A stretch of DNA of 64,000 nt from Microbacteriaceae bacterium (GTDB lineage Bacteria; Actinomycetota; Actinomycetes; Actinomycetales; Microbacteriaceae): assembly GCA_947486475.1 (NCBI GenBank), contig CANKTR010000003.1, positions 1 through 64,000 on the forward strand. The letters run 5' to 3'. The notes beneath the pieces are model-generated. The model did not search any database and was not told the origin of the DNA. It saw only the letters and a list, made by a program, of their open reading frames with translations. A program made the position numbers and the translations under genes. This document shows, piece by piece, positions 28,435 through 38,341 of this stretch (its first letter is position 1; each line of letters opens with the position of its first letter).

Positions 28435-29061
28435 TTACGAGAGTAGCAAACTTGCTGAGGAATGGTCGCGCGCCGCGGCGAATCGTTGCGCCACGTTGTC
28501 CCAATTGACGATGTTCCAGAACGCGGTCACATAGTCTGCTTTGACGTTCTGGTAGTCTAGGTAGAAGGCATGTTCCCACATGTCCAGTTGCAGGATGGGA
28601 GCAGTTCCCTGGGCGGTGTTCGCCTGCTGATCGAACAACTGCTGAACGATGAGTCGTGAGCCGACCGGATCCCACGACAGGATTCCCCAGCCGCTCCCCT
28701 GGATTCCGAGACTTGCAGCGGAGAAGTGGGCCTTAAAGCCTTCAAACGAACCGAAAAACTCATCGATTGCCGCCGCGAGTTCACCCGTCGGGCGGTCCTG
28801 GCCGTCCGCGGAAAGGTTTGTCCAGAAGATCGAGTGGTTGATGTGACCACCGAGATGGAACGCGAGGTCCTTTTCAAGTTTGTTGATGGCTCCGAATGAA
28901 TTGTTTGCGCGCGCCTCGTCCATTTGCTCAAGCGCGGCGTTCGCTCCCCCCACGTAGGCTGCGTGGTGCTTGGAGTGGTGGAGTTCCATGATGCGGGCCG
29001 AAATGTGCGGTTCCAACGCGGCGTAGTCATAGGTCAATTCGGGGAGGGTGTAGACGGGCAT
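28435..29061 (-). CDS. sodA: Superoxide dismutase (Mn/Fe family)
   Basis: A 208-residue dismutase converting superoxide to oxygen and hydrogen peroxide. The metal ligands are visible in ELHHSKHHAAYV, HLGGHINHSIFW and LDMWEHAFYLDYQN. GSGWGILSWDP and the overall sequence favour a manganese form, but iron or cambialistic use cannot be excluded. No signal peptide is seen, so it is cytosolic. GAAAGGA lies 5 nt before the ATG. It sits between whiA and gap, has its own terminator, and starts 22 nt after the whiA stop. Confidence 0.95.
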   Translation of the reverse strand: MPVYTLPELTYDYAALEPHISARIMELHHSKHHAAYVGGANAALEQMDEARANNSFGAINKLEKDLAFHLGGHINHSIFWTNLSADGQDRPTGELAAAIDEFFGSFEGFKAHFSAASLGIQGSGWGILSWDPVGSRLIVQQLFDQQANTAQGTAPILQLDMWEHAFYLDYQNVKADYVTAFWNIVNWDNVAQRFAAARDHSSASLLLS

Positions 29062-29083
29062 GGTCTTCCTTTCGGTGGTGGGG

Positions 29084-30058
29084 TTAATCGTCTAAATCAG
29101 GGATACCGTCGGATGTCGACGGAATTCCTAAATCAAAAGCCTTTTTGTCCGCCATCGCTAGCAGGCGACGAATTCGTCCGGCGACGGCGTCTTTTGTCAT
29201 GATCGGCGTGGCGTGGTGGCCAAGTTCATCCAGGCTGGCCTCGCGATTGTCGAGTCGCAGTCGCCCTGCGTAGGCCAGATGGTCGGGAATGTCGGTGCCA
29301 AGGATCTCGAAGGCTCGTTCGACGCGCGCACACGCTGCCACGGCCGCTTGAGCACTCCGGCGAAGGTTGGCGTCGTCGAAGTTCACCAAGCGGTTTGCAT
29401 TAGCGCGTACCTCACGGGTTGCGCGTGCCTCACTCCACTTGTCGAGGCTTCTGGCAGCCCCGATGTAGTTGAGAAACGCGGAAATCGCCTCGGTGTCACG
29501 GATTACGACGCGAAAGCCGCCACGAATATCGCGGGTCTTCGCGGCAATTCCGCATCGGCTGCACGCGCCGACCAGAGCCATCGCGACTTCGTTGGTCGGT
29601 GCAACTATTTCGATGGTTTGGCTTCGGCCCGGGTCAGAAACGATCCCCCGCGCCAAGAAGGCGCCGCGCAGGACGCCAACGAGGTCACCAATCGGTGCGG
29701 TGGTGAGTTTGTTGGGCAGACCACGAACCGGGCGCCGTCGAGTATCGAGCAAGCCTGTGTTGAGGGCCAGTTGGTCGGCTCCCTCGGTGACGAGTACGCG
29801 AACGGTTTCGATCTTTTTGTTTGCGTTGGCGGGGATAACAGTCGCGATGGACGGAACTCCCAGCAGGGCGTGAGTCAAGTGACGGACGCGTTGTGCGGAC
29901 CCGGCGTGATCGAGCTCGATTTCCACGGCGAGTTTGCCGCCAACGAGGTGCAATCCCCCGCCGAAGCGCAGAATCGTGGTCAGTTCGGCGAGACGCGTCG
30001 ACGGTGGGGCATCGGGTAGACCGAGCACCTCATCCTTTACCGCCGTTGTCAATGACAT
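29084..30058 (-). CDS. whiA: DNA-binding regulator WhiA
   Basis: A 324-residue WhiA protein. It has an N-terminal degenerate homing-endonuclease (LAGLIDADG-like) domain beginning SLTTAVKDEVLG and a C-terminal helix-turn-helix around EASLDELGHHATPIMTKDAVAGRIRRLL. In Streptomyces it acts with WhiB in sporulation; in non-sporulating bacteria it is linked to cell division and chromosome segregation. The frame runs upstream to 30190 inside rapZ, but the ATG at 30058 with AAAAGGA upstream gives the normal N-terminus. rapZ precedes by 17 nt, with no room for yvcK. Confidence 0.95.
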   Translation of the reverse strand: MSLTTAVKDEVLGLPDAPPSTRLAELTTILRFGGGLHLVGGKLAVEIELDHAGSAQRVRHLTHALLGVPSIATVIPANANKKIETVRVLVTEGADQLALNTGLLDTRRRPVRGLPNKLTTAPIGDLVGVLRGAFLARGIVSDPGRSQTIEIVAPTNEVAMALVGACSRCGIAAKTRDIRGGFRVVIRDTEAISAFLNYIGAARSLDKWSEARATREVRANANRLVNFDDANLRRSAQAAVAACARVERAFEILGTDIPDHLAYAGRLRLDNREASLDELGHHATPIMTKDAVAGRIRRLLAMADKKAFDLGIPSTSDGIPDLDD

Positions 30059-30075
30059 TCTGTGGAAATCCTTTT

Positions 30076-30945
30076 CTAGTCGCGCCCAATGTCGCGGTGT
30101 TTGCGGGTGACCGCGACTCCGGGGATTGTCGCGATGCGGCCTGCGAGTTCCTCGGCGATAGCCACACTGCGGTGCTTGCCACCAGTACATCCTATGGCGA
30201 TAGTGGCGTGGCGCTTATTCTCGCGAACGTATCCGCGAAGAGTAGCGCCGAGCATGAGGACGAGCCCGTCGAGGTATTGCTCGACGTCCGCCTGGCCAAG
30301 GACGAACGCTGAGACATCGGGGTGGAGCCCGTTCTCGTCGCGCAGGCTTTCGGTCCAAAACGGGTTGGGAAGGAATCGAACGTCGCCCACGATATCGGCG
30401 TCCGCCGGGAGTCCGTGTTTGAAGCCGAACGATTCAATGACGACGTTGACCTCGGCGGTGTCATCCGACCGAAATGTGTCGAAAACGAGCGTCGTTGTCT
30501 GATGTGTATTGAGCCCCGTGGTGTCGATGACGACGTCGGCATGCCCCCGGAGCGTCTCGAGACGCGCTCGTTCCGCGCGAATTCCATCGATGAGTGTGCC
30601 GTTACCCTGCAAGGGGTGCGGGCGACGAACGCTCTCGAACCGTTTGATGAGCTCGGCGTCGGTCGCATCGAGAAAGAGAACTCGAAGGTTCGTTTCGGCT
30701 CGAAGCGTCTCGACAAGCGGCGCTAGTTCCTCAACGCTCTCTCCGCCGCGGACATCGACCACCACAGCGAGACGGTTCATCGCGCTTGCCTTGGTCGTCG
30801 CGATGTCCACGAGCGACGGCAGAAGCTGGGACGGGAGATTGTCGATGACGCGCCAACCGGCGTCTTCGAGGGCGTGCGCCGCGGTCGATCGCCCCGCACC
30901 GGACATGCCGGTGACGATGATGATGTGAGCGACGCTGTCGGTCAT
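30076..30945 (-). CDS. rapZ: RNase adapter protein RapZ (P-loop NTPase)
   Basis: A 289-residue RapZ/YvcJ-family nucleotide-binding protein. The Walker A at residues 13-20 reads GMSGAGRS, with arginine where lysine is usual. Other family blocks are GWRVIDNLPSQLLP, FLDATDAELIKRFESVRRPHPL and, near the C-terminus, IGCTGGKHRSVAIAEELAG. In E. coli RapZ controls GlmZ RNA decay; in Gram-positives the role differs and is less clear. The ATG follows TAGTCT and 9 nt. Confidence 0.93.
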   Translation of the reverse strand: MTDSVAHIIIVTGMSGAGRSTAAHALEDAGWRVIDNLPSQLLPSLVDIATTKASAMNRLAVVVDVRGGESVEELAPLVETLRAETNLRVLFLDATDAELIKRFESVRRPHPLQGNGTLIDGIRAERARLETLRGHADVVIDTTGLNTHQTTTLVFDTFRSDDTAEVNVVIESFGFKHGLPADADIVGDVRFLPNPFWTESLRDENGLHPDVSAFVLGQADVEQYLDGLVLMLGATLRGYVRENKRHATIAIGCTGGKHRSVAIAEELAGRIATIPGVAVTRKHRDIGRD

Positions 30946-30954
30946 GGTGTCTTA

Positions 30955-30960
30955 AGACTA
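30955..30960 (-). promoter_or_regulatory. Possible -10 element of rapZ built on the uvrC stop
   Basis: TAGTCT on the minus strand begins with the TAG stop of uvrC and ends 9 nt before the rapZ ATG. No Shine-Dalgarno sequence is present. Confidence 0.4.
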
Positions 30961-32805
30961 CCCGCGAGTTTCGCTCGTGTTCAGGGAATCCAGAATCCGT
31001 TGGGCGGTATCGGCGCCTATTCCCGGAACCTGACGTAGCTCGGCTTGTGAGGCGGCACGTACCGCGCTGGGACTTCCAAAGTGGGCAATCAGGGCCTGGA
31101 CGCGTTTCGGGCCGATCCCGTCCAATTCGTTGAGGGACGATGTTAACACTCGCGTGCGCTTCGACTTCTGATAACGCAAAGCAAACCGGTGCGCTTCGTC
31201 GCGGGCGCGTTGAACCAGGTACAACGCGTCACTATCGCGCGGCAAAATCACGGGGTAATCGCTGTTGGGGTGCCAGAGTTCCTCGAGACGTTTAGCCAAA
31301 CCGACGACCGCGACTCCGTCAATCCCAGACTCGCGAAGCGCGCGAGCCGCTGCGTTGACCTGAGGTTGACCGCCGTCGACCAAAATCAGGGTCGTCGGGT
31401 AGCGCATGGCCGGACGCTCCTCCGCCAATCGCACGAGTCGTCGAGAGATGAGCTGGTACATCGCTTCGGTGTCGTCACGAGCCGACGCGATTCCGTAATG
31501 GCGATAGTCATCCTTGACGGGCAATCCGTCTTCGAATGCGACGAGCGACCCCACGATGTCGGTACCGCCCAGATGGGAAATGTCGCAACACTCGAATCGC
31601 AGTGGGGCCTCGGGCAGTCCGAGATTGTCCCTCAGGTCTTCGAGTGCTCGCGATCTCGAAACGAAATCATGTGCGCGGTGCAGTTCGTGTTCGCCGAGGG
31701 CGAGCATCGCATTCTTGGTGACGCTGGTTAGCAGCGTGGCGCGGTCACCGCGTTGGGGAACCGCGATTCGCACTTTTCCCTTGAGTTTGGCGTTGGCCCG
31801 ACGCTGCGTCAGCGATTCAGCGAGAACACCCATCGACTGTGGTTCGAACGGCACATCAATGAGTGCCGGTGGCGCATCCATTTCGTAAACGTTTTCGATT
31901 GCCTGTTCTAAAATCGCAGCTGGTTCCATCTCGAGTTCAGTGTCGACGGTCCACGAACGAGTTCCGCGGACGCGTCCTCCTCGGACGTGAAAGATCGCGA
32001 TGGCGGCGGATAGTTCGCTCGACGCAAAACCGATGATGTCGACATCCAATTCGTCGCGCAACACGACAGCGGAGCGCTCAGCTATCGACCGCAGAGCGCC
32101 GCGCTGGTCGCGGAATCGTGCGGCAGATTCGTAATCGTGCCGTTCGGACGCTTCCGTCATTTTTGTACCGAGATCGTCGATCACGGCCGAATCCTGCTTC
32201 GTCATGTATCCGACGAGGTTGTGTGCGAGTTCGCGGTGCTCGTCGGTGGACACACGCCCAACGCACGGGGCAGCGCACTTCCCGATGTCTCCCAACAAAC
32301 AGGGCCTGTCGTCTCGTCGCGCCGTGGCAAAGGTCGATTTCTCACACGACCTAACCGGATACACCGCCAACAACAGGTCGAGCGTCTCGCGAACCGCCCA
32401 GGACTTCGTGAACGGGCCGAAATATTTCGTGCCGTCCTTGACGCGGGTTCGCGCAAGGAACGCCCGCGGGTATTCCTCACCCATCGAGACGGCGAGGTAG
32501 GGATATCCCTTGTCATCGCGGAATTGAATGTTGAAGGGTGGACGGAACTCTTTGATCCAGGTGAACTCGAGGTGCAACGCTTCTAGTTCACTGCCCACCA
32601 CCGTCCAATCGACACGGCGGGCGGTCTTCACCATCCGCGCCGTTCTCTCCATCAAACCGGCGGGGTTGTGAAAGTACGTCGACAGTCGGTTACGGAGAAC
32701 CTTCGCCTTGCCAACATACAGAATTCGGTTGTTTTCGTCGTAGAAGCGATACACGCCGGGGTCGGTCGGTATCGACCGAGGTTCGGGGTGCCAGTCGACG
32801 GTCAT
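30958..32805 (-). CDS. uvrC: Excinuclease ABC subunit C
   Basis: A 615-residue dual-incision nuclease of nucleotide excision repair. The N-terminal GIY-YIG domain (about 11-95) has [19 protein letters not shown], a cysteine-containing region follows, then a UvrB-binding UVR segment near 205-240. The RNase H-like 5' nuclease domain has [17 protein letters not shown], and tandem helix-hairpin-helix motifs close the protein ([30 protein letters not shown]). The ATG overlaps the uvrA stop by four bases. Confidence 0.97.
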   Translation of the reverse strand: MTVDWHPEPRSIPTDPGVYRFYDENNRILYVGKAKVLRNRLSTYFHNPAGLMERTARMVKTARRVDWTVVGSELEALHLEFTWIKEFRPPFNIQFRDDKGYPYLAVSMGEEYPRAFLARTRVKDGTKYFGPFTKSWAVRETLDLLLAVYPVRSCEKSTFATARRDDRPCLLGDIGKCAAPCVGRVSTDEHRELAHNLVGYMTKQDSAVIDDLGTKMTEASERHDYESAARFRDQRGALRSIAERSAVVLRDELDVDIIGFASSELSAAIAIFHVRGGRVRGTRSWTVDTELEMEPAAILEQAIENVYEMDAPPALIDVPFEPQSMGVLAESLTQRRANAKLKGKVRIAVPQRGDRATLLTSVTKNAMLALGEHELHRAHDFVSRSRALEDLRDNLGLPEAPLRFECCDISHLGGTDIVGSLVAFEDGLPVKDDYRHYGIASARDDTEAMYQLISRRLVRLAEERPAMRYPTTLILVDGGQPQVNAAARALRESGIDGVAVVGLAKRLEELWHPNSDYPVILPRDSDALYLVQRARDEAHRFALRYQKSKRTRVLTSSLNELDGIGPKRVQALIAHFGSPSAVRAASQAELRQVPGIGADTAQRILDSLNTSETRG

Positions 32806-35654
32806 TTCAGGATTTCCGCCAGAAAGGTACCGGTGTGTGATTCCTTTACGCGCGCGACTTCCTCTGGCGTGCCGGTGGCGACGACTCGCCCCCCACGGTC
32901 TCCGCCTTCGGGTCCGAGGTCGATGACGTGGTCGGCCGAGCGGATAACGTCCAGGTTGTGTTCGATGACGATCACCGTGTTGCCTTTGTCGACAAGCGTG
33001 TGAAGGACCGCGAGCAAGCGACGCACGTCCTCGAAATGAAGCCCAGTGGTTGGCTCGTCGAGCACATAGACGGTTCGGCCCGTAGATCGTCTTTGGAGTT
33101 CGGTGGAGAGTTTGACGCGTTGAGCTTCACCACCCGAAAGAGTGGTCGCGGACTGTCCCAGTCGAACGTAACCGAGTCCGACGTCACACAGGGTTTTCAT
33201 GAACCGGTGAATCGACGTGATCGCCGCAAAAAACTTCTCGGCATCCTCGATCGACATGCTCAGGACCTCAGAGATGTTTTTTCCCTTGTAGCGAACCGTC
33301 AGCGTCTCTCGGTTGTAGCGCTGGCCGTGGCATTCTTCGCACTCGACGTAGACGTCGGGCAAGAAGTTCATCTCGATCTTGATCGTTCCGTCGCCCGAGC
33401 AGTTCTCGCAGCGGCCACCCTTCACGTTGAACGAGAAGCGCCCCGGCCCGTACCCTCGTTCCTTCGCCTCGATTGTCTCGGCGAACAGTGTGCGAATTTT
33501 GTCGAAAACTCCGGTGTATGTTGCGGGGTTCGACCGCGGGGTTCGACCGATGGGGGCCTGATCGACGTGAATCACCTTGTCGAGGTGATCGAGACCTGAG
33601 ACCGATTTGTGGCGACCAGGAGTCTGCTTCGCGCCGTTGAGGCGGTTCGCCATGACCTTGTAGAGGATGTCGTTGACGAGTGAACTCTTTCCAGAGCCCG
33701 AGACTCCGGTTACCGCAACAAAGACACCCAGGGGGAAATCAACCTCGACGTCGACGAGGTTGTTCGCGGTCGCGCCGTGAACGGTGACGATTCGGTCCGC
33801 CGACCACGGTCGACGCTCAACTCGGTCGGACACCTTTTCGCGACCGGCCAAGAACGCCGCCGTGTGGGACTTCTTTTCTTTGAGCAGATTTGCCAGCGAG
33901 CCCGAGTGCACGACCTCGCCGCCGTGCTCGCCAGCCCCGGGACCGATATCGACAATCCAGTCGGCGGCGTGAATCGTGTCCTCATCGTGTTCGACGACGA
34001 CCAGGGTGTTTCCGATGTCGCGCAATCGAATCAGAGTTTCGATGAGGCGGCGATTGTCGCGCTGGTGGAGGCCGATGGACGGCTCATCGAGCACGTACAG
34101 GACGCCGGTCAGTCCCGCGCCGATCTGTGTCGCGAGGCGGATTCGTTGCGCCTCGCCGCCAGAGAGCGTGCCCGCGGCTCGAGACATCGTCAGGTAACTC
34201 AATCCGACGTGCAGAAGGAAATCCAAGCGCGCGGTGATCTCGCGGAGTACCGCGGCAGCGACCTGCGCATCGCGATCGGACAGTGTCAGCGTGGTCATAA
34301 AGTCGTGGGCCGCCTGGAGCGAGAGGCTACACACCTCAGAAATCGACTTGTCGTTCACCGTGACGGCGAGAACTGCCGGAGCGAGACGCTGTCCCTGACA
34401 GTCTTCACACGGGACCGTTCGATGGAAAGCGCCAAATCGTTCCTTGGTCCACTCCCCTTCGGTTTCGGAGTATTTCCGCTCGACATAGGTGAGCACACCC
34501 TCAAAACCGCGCGACATCGACACCTTGCGTCCGTAGCGGTTACGCCACTTGATGACGACCTCGTGATTGTTGCCGAAGAGCACCGCGTTCTGAACTTCTT
34601 CAGTGAGGGCCTTCCAGGGAGTGTCAAGGCTGAAGTCGAGGTCGTGAGCGAGGCCCTCCGCCAAGCGTTCGAAGTACGGGTAGATCAGTTCTTTGCCGCC
34701 CGGTTTCCAGGGCAACACAACCCCCTGCCGGATGCTCATCTCGTGGTCGTCAAGAACGAGTTCGACGTCAGCCATCGATTGCGTGCCAATGCCATGGCAG
34801 GTCACACACGCCCCGAAGGGTGCGTTGAACGAGAACGTACGAGGCTCGATCTCTGTGAGCGTCAGAACGTGTTGATTGGGGCACGACAGCTTCTCGCTGA
34901 ATGTGCGGTCTTCGTTCGTATCGACAAAGTTCGCCACGAGGACCCCTTGGCCGAGTTTGAGCGCAGTTTCGACGGAATCGTTAAGGCGTGAAACGTCACC
35001 TCCCGCGGCGAGACGATCGACAACCACCGAGATGTCGTGTTTCACCTGCTTCTTGAGCACCGGTGGTTCCGACAACTGAATCACGTCGCCGTCCACGAGC
35101 GCGCGCGCATAGCCCTGCCCGAGAAGGTCGGCAAATACCTCGACGAACTCGCCCTTTCGACCCTGAACGATCGGCGCCAGAATCTGGAATCGAGTTTCGG
35201 CGGGTAGGTCCGCAAGTTGGTCGGCGATCTGTTGGGCTGACTGCCGTTGAATCGCCTCGCCACACTCTGGGCAGTGTGGCACGCCGATGCGGGCCCACAA
35301 CAGACGCATGTAGTCGTAGATTTCGGTGATTGTTCCGACCGTGGAACGCGGGTTTCGGTTCGTCGATTTCTGGTCGATAGAGACGGCCGGGGATAATCCG
35401 TCAATGAAGTCCACATCGGGGCGGTCGACCTGACCGAGGAATTGGCGCGCGTACGACGACAGCGATTCGATGTAGCGCCGCTGGCCCTCCGCAAACAGCG
35501 TGTCGAACGCGAGCGATGATTTGCCGGAGCCGCTCAACCCAGTGAAAACGACGAGCGAGTCACGCGGAATCGTCAGGTCGATGTTCTTGAGATTGTGGAC
35601 ACGCGCACCCTTGATGCTGATGACGTTCTTACCGGAGACGGGCGTTATCGACAC
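32802..35654 (-). CDS. uvrA: Excinuclease ABC subunit A
   Basis: A 950-residue damage sensor of nucleotide excision repair. Two ABC ATPase modules are present, with Walker [13 protein letters not shown] and [12 protein letters not shown], signatures [16 protein letters not shown] and [16 protein letters not shown], and zinc-binding cysteine groups (CPECGE, CVTCHG, CEDCQG, and CENCSG with CEECHG). The GTG start at 35654 follows TAGGAT and 6 nt; AGGA within that hexamer could also act as a weak Shine-Dalgarno sequence. uvrB lies 9 nt upstream and uvrC overlaps downstream. Confidence 0.98.
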   Translation of the reverse strand: MSITPVSGKNVISIKGARVHNLKNIDLTIPRDSLVVFTGLSGSGKSSLAFDTLFAEGQRRYIESLSSYARQFLGQVDRPDVDFIDGLSPAVSIDQKSTNRNPRSTVGTITEIYDYMRLLWARIGVPHCPECGEAIQRQSAQQIADQLADLPAETRFQILAPIVQGRKGEFVEVFADLLGQGYARALVDGDVIQLSEPPVLKKQVKHDISVVVDRLAAGGDVSRLNDSVETALKLGQGVLVANFVDTNEDRTFSEKLSCPNQHVLTLTEIEPRTFSFNAPFGACVTCHGIGTQSMADVELVLDDHEMSIRQGVVLPWKPGGKELIYPYFERLAEGLAHDLDFSLDTPWKALTEEVQNAVLFGNNHEVVIKWRNRYGRKVSMSRGFEGVLTYVERKYSETEGEWTKERFGAFHRTVPCEDCQGQRLAPAVLAVTVNDKSISEVCSLSLQAAHDFMTTLTLSDRDAQVAAAVLREITARLDFLLHVGLSYLTMSRAAGTLSGGEAQRIRLATQIGAGLTGVLYVLDEPSIGLHQRDNRRLIETLIRLRDIGNTLVVVEHDEDTIHAADWIVDIGPGAGEHGGEVVHSGSLANLLKEKKSHTAAFLAGREKVSDRVERRPWSADRIVTVHGATANNLVDVEVDFPLGVFVAVTGVSGSGKSSLVNDILYKVMANRLNGAKQTPGRHKSVSGLDHLDKVIHVDQAPIGRTPRSNPATYTGVFDKIRTLFAETIEAKERGYGPGRFSFNVKGGRCENCSGDGTIKIEMNFLPDVYVECEECHGQRYNRETLTVRYKGKNISEVLSMSIEDAEKFFAAITSIHRFMKTLCDVGLGYVRLGQSATTLSGGEAQRVKLSTELQRRSTGRTVYVLDEPTTGLHFEDVRRLLAVLHTLVDKGNTVIVIEHNLDVIRSADHVIDLGPEGGDRGGRVVATGTPEEVARVKESHTGTFLAEILK

Positions 35655-35660
35655 TGTTCA

Positions 35661-35666
35661 ATCCTA
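35661..35666 (-). promoter_or_regulatory. Predicted -10 element of uvrA built on the uvrB stop
   Basis: TAGGAT on the minus strand starts with the TAG stop of uvrB and is followed by 6 nt and the uvrA GTG. The contained AGGA leaves a ribosome-binding role possible. Confidence 0.4.
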
Positions 35667-37664
35667 GGGTTTGCCAAGTTCGCGCGCGGAGCGGACCTGT
35701 TTCTTGAGGTCGTGGATTTCGTCCCGAAGGCGAGCCGCCAGTTCGAACTTAAGTTGTTCCGCTGCCGCGATCATCTGTTCGGTCAATTTGTCGATGACCA
35801 CTTCGACATCGTCGTCGAGGTCGGCGAGTCCTTCGGTGTCGTAGACCTCGCGAGCGAGTGTTTCGGTAATGTCCGCGATGCGCTTTCGAATCGGGGTTGG
35901 GTCGATTCCGTGTTCGAGGTTGTAGGCCACTTGCGTCTCGCGACGCCGGTTGGTCTCGTCAATCGCCTGTTTCATGGCGTCCGTCTCGCGGTCGGCGTAG
36001 AGATGCACTTCGCCCGACACGTTGCGTGCGGCGCGCCCGATCGTCTGAATGAGCGAGGTCGCGCTGCGCAAGAAACCCTGTTTGTCGGCGTCGAATACGG
36101 CGACAAGTGACACTTCGGGAAGGTCGAGACCCTCGCGCAGGAGGTTGATTCCGACGAGCACATCGAAACGACCCGCGCGAAGTTCCGTGAGCAACTCGAC
36201 TCGGCGCAGCGTGTCGACGTCCGAGTGAAGGTACTCGACCTTGACTCCCATCCCACGCAGGTAGTCAGTGAGGTCCTCGGCCATCTTCTTTGTGAGCGTC
36301 GTAATGAGAACGCGCTCGTCTTTGGCAACTCGCTGGCGAATGCTTTCGAGCACGTCATCGACTTGACCCTTGGTCGGTTTGACAATCACCTGGGGGTCGA
36401 TGAGCCCCGTCGGACGGATGATCTGCTCGACGACGCTGTCGACGACTCCCATCTCGTACTTTCCGGGTGTTGCCGACAGGTAGACCTTCTGGCCGACCCT
36501 GCCCAAGAACTCCAGCCATTTGAGCGGTCGATTGTCGAGTGCGCTGGGGAGGCGGAAGCCATGTTCGACGAGGGTTCGCTTTCGGGAGGCGTCACCTTCG
36601 TACATCGCTCCGATCTGTGGAACGGTCACGTGGGACTCATCGATAATGACCACAAAATCATCGGGGAAATAGTCGATCAGAGTGTGTGCGGGCTCGCCTG
36701 GTTGCCGACCGTCCATGTGCATCGAATAGTTCTCAATACCGCTACAGAAGCCGATTTGTTCCATCATCTCGAGGTCGTACGTTGTGCGCATCCGAAGGCG
36801 TTGCGCTTCGAGGAGCTTGTTCTGGCCCTCCAGTACGGCGAGACGATCGGCCAGTTCCGCCTTGATATCCGTGATTGCCCGCCGCATCGTCTCGGTGCTT
36901 GCCGTGTAGTGCGAGGCAGGGAAGATGCTCACCGCATCCATGGTCTTGATTACCTCACCCGTGAGAGGGTGCAATTGATACAGCGCTTCGATCTCGTCAC
37001 CGAACATCTCGATTCGCACCGCCAGCTCTTCGTACTGGGGGATGATTTCGAGCGTGTCGCCGCGGACCCGAAATTTGCCTCGACTGAAGTCAATGTCGTT
37101 GCGCTCGTATTGCATTCCAACAAAACGGCGCACGATGTCGGTGCGGCTGATCGTCTGACCGACCTGCAGCGCGAGCATCGCGTCAAGGTATTCCTCGGAC
37201 GAACCGAGCCCGTAGATGCAGGACACGGTTGACACGACAATCACGTCGCGGCGGGACAGGAGTGCGTTCGTGGTGGAGTGACGCAGGCGTTCGACCTCTT
37301 CGTTAATCGCCGTGTCTTTTTCGATAAACGTGTCGGTTTGGGGCACGTAGGCCTCTGGTTGGTAATAGTCGTAGTACGAGACGAAGTATTCGACCGCGTT
37401 GTCCGGCATGAGTTCACGGAACTCGGTCGCGAGCTGAGCGGCGAGCGTCTTGTTGTGGACGAGAACGAGGGCAGGACGTTGGATCGCCTCGATGAGCCAC
37501 GCAGTTGTCGCGGACTTTCCCGTCCCCGTAGCTCCGAGCAGGACGATGTCGGTTTCGCCCGCGTTGATCCGGGCAGCAAGTTCGGCAATCGCCTTCGGTT
37601 GGTCACCGCTCGGGATGTACTCGCTGATGACCCTAAACGGTCGTACGGCGCGAGTCGGTTCCAT
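35664..37664 (-). CDS. uvrB: Excinuclease ABC subunit B
   Basis: A 666-residue helicase-like damage verification subunit. The Walker A is [15 protein letters not shown]; the beta-hairpin region includes [16 protein letters not shown]; helicase motifs follow through IIDESHVT and [12 protein letters not shown]. The C-terminal UVR domain (about 620-660) mediates UvrC binding. The ATG follows TAGTCT and 6 nt, with no Shine-Dalgarno sequence. coaE lies 9 nt upstream and uvrA 9 nt downstream, so uvrBAC form a unit. Confidence 0.98.
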   Translation of the reverse strand: MEPTRAVRPFRVISEYIPSGDQPKAIAELAARINAGETDIVLLGATGTGKSATTAWLIEAIQRPALVLVHNKTLAAQLATEFRELMPDNAVEYFVSYYDYYQPEAYVPQTDTFIEKDTAINEEVERLRHSTTNALLSRRDVIVVSTVSCIYGLGSSEEYLDAMLALQVGQTISRTDIVRRFVGMQYERNDIDFSRGKFRVRGDTLEIIPQYEELAVRIEMFGDEIEALYQLHPLTGEVIKTMDAVSIFPASHYTASTETMRRAITDIKAELADRLAVLEGQNKLLEAQRLRMRTTYDLEMMEQIGFCSGIENYSMHMDGRQPGEPAHTLIDYFPDDFVVIIDESHVTVPQIGAMYEGDASRKRTLVEHGFRLPSALDNRPLKWLEFLGRVGQKVYLSATPGKYEMGVVDSVVEQIIRPTGLIDPQVIVKPTKGQVDDVLESIRQRVAKDERVLITTLTKKMAEDLTDYLRGMGVKVEYLHSDVDTLRRVELLTELRAGRFDVLVGINLLREGLDLPEVSLVAVFDADKQGFLRSATSLIQTIGRAARNVSGEVHLYADRETDAMKQAIDETNRRRETQVAYNLEHGIDPTPIRKRIADITETLAREVYDTEGLADLDDDVEVVIDKLTEQMIAAAEQLKFELAARLRDEIHDLKKQVRSARELGKP

Positions 37665-37670
37665 GTAACC

Positions 37671-37676
37671 AGACTA
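37671..37676 (-). promoter_or_regulatory. Predicted -10 element of uvrB built on the coaE stop
   Basis: TAGTCT on the minus strand begins with the TAG stop of coaE and is followed by exactly 6 nt and the uvrB ATG. Confidence 0.5.
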
Positions 37677-38282
37677 AGCCCGATGCGCGGCCGTGAGATC
37701 GGCCCAGATCAAGTCCGTTTGACTGATTGTGGATTCAATCGATTGGCTCGAATCGATCGTCCAGTCGGCGACCGATAGGCGCTCCTGTTCACTCGCTTGC
37801 GCGTCGATTCGGGATTGTGCAGCATCACTCGACATGCCCCTCAGAAGCACGAGACGGTCGTGGCGAATCCGCGGATCGCACGTCAACACGATTACCGTGT
37901 CGAAGTCGCCGACTCGATTCGACTCCACAAGCAGCGGGATGTCGTAGATGATGATGGCACCGGGGTCAGCGGACAGAATCGTGTCGACGCGGGATGCGAA
38001 TTCGGCACCGATCGCGGGATGAACGATTGCCTCGAGGTCGCCACGTGCACTCGCATCGTCGAATACGAGTCGACCCAGAGCCGCTCGGTCGAGCTCGCCG
38101 TCGCTGTCGATGACTCCGAGACCGAACCGCTTCGAAATAGCGGCCAAAGTGGGCGAACCCGCGCGTTGTGATTGGCGCACGAGTTCGTCGGCAGAGAGCA
38201 CGTGCGCCCCCAACTCGGCAAAGCGGTTCGCAACCGTAGTCTTTCCGGCTGCGATTCCGCCGGTCAACGCGATGATAGGCAC
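37674..38282 (-). CDS. coaE: Dephospho-CoA kinase
   Basis: A 202-residue P-loop kinase for the last step of coenzyme A synthesis. The Walker A is LTGGIAAGKTTVANRF, the substrate region has VLSADELVRQ, and the lid region contains VLLRGMSSDAAQSRIDAQ. It lacks the C-terminal GrpB-like domain fused to some actinobacterial CoaE proteins. The GTG start follows TACGCT and 6 nt without a Shine-Dalgarno sequence, just behind the rpsA terminator. Confidence 0.95.
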   Translation of the reverse strand: MPIIALTGGIAAGKTTVANRFAELGAHVLSADELVRQSQRAGSPTLAAISKRFGLGVIDSDGELDRAALGRLVFDDASARGDLEAIVHPAIGAEFASRVDTILSADPGAIIIYDIPLLVESNRVGDFDTVIVLTCDPRIRHDRLVLLRGMSSDAAQSRIDAQASEQERLSVADWTIDSSQSIESTISQTDLIWADLTAAHRA

Positions 38283-38288
38283 CCGTTC

Positions 38289-38294
38289 AGCGTA
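38289..38294 (-). promoter_or_regulatory. Predicted -10 element of coaE
   Basis: On the minus strand TACGCT is followed by 6 nt and the GTG at 38282. It lies just past the rpsA terminator, so coaE probably starts a new transcript. Confidence 0.5.
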
Positions 38295-38301
38295 ACGACA
38301 A

Positions 38302-38325
38302 GGGGTGGTCGTTTCCGACCACCCC
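38302..38325 (-). terminator. Terminator of rpsA
   Basis: A perfect 10-bp stem (38302-38311 with 38316-38325) has a 4-nt TTTC loop. On the minus strand it is followed by a modest T-rich stretch. It lies between the rpsA stop and coaE. Confidence 0.65.
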
Positions 38326-38341
38326 CTGACGATGCGCGTTG

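Noticed and set aside
35741..35748. GTTCGAAC palindrome near uvrA, considered as a LexA box
   Set aside because: It lies inside the uvrB coding sequence and lacks the GAAC-N4-GTTC spacing of actinobacterial SOS boxes.
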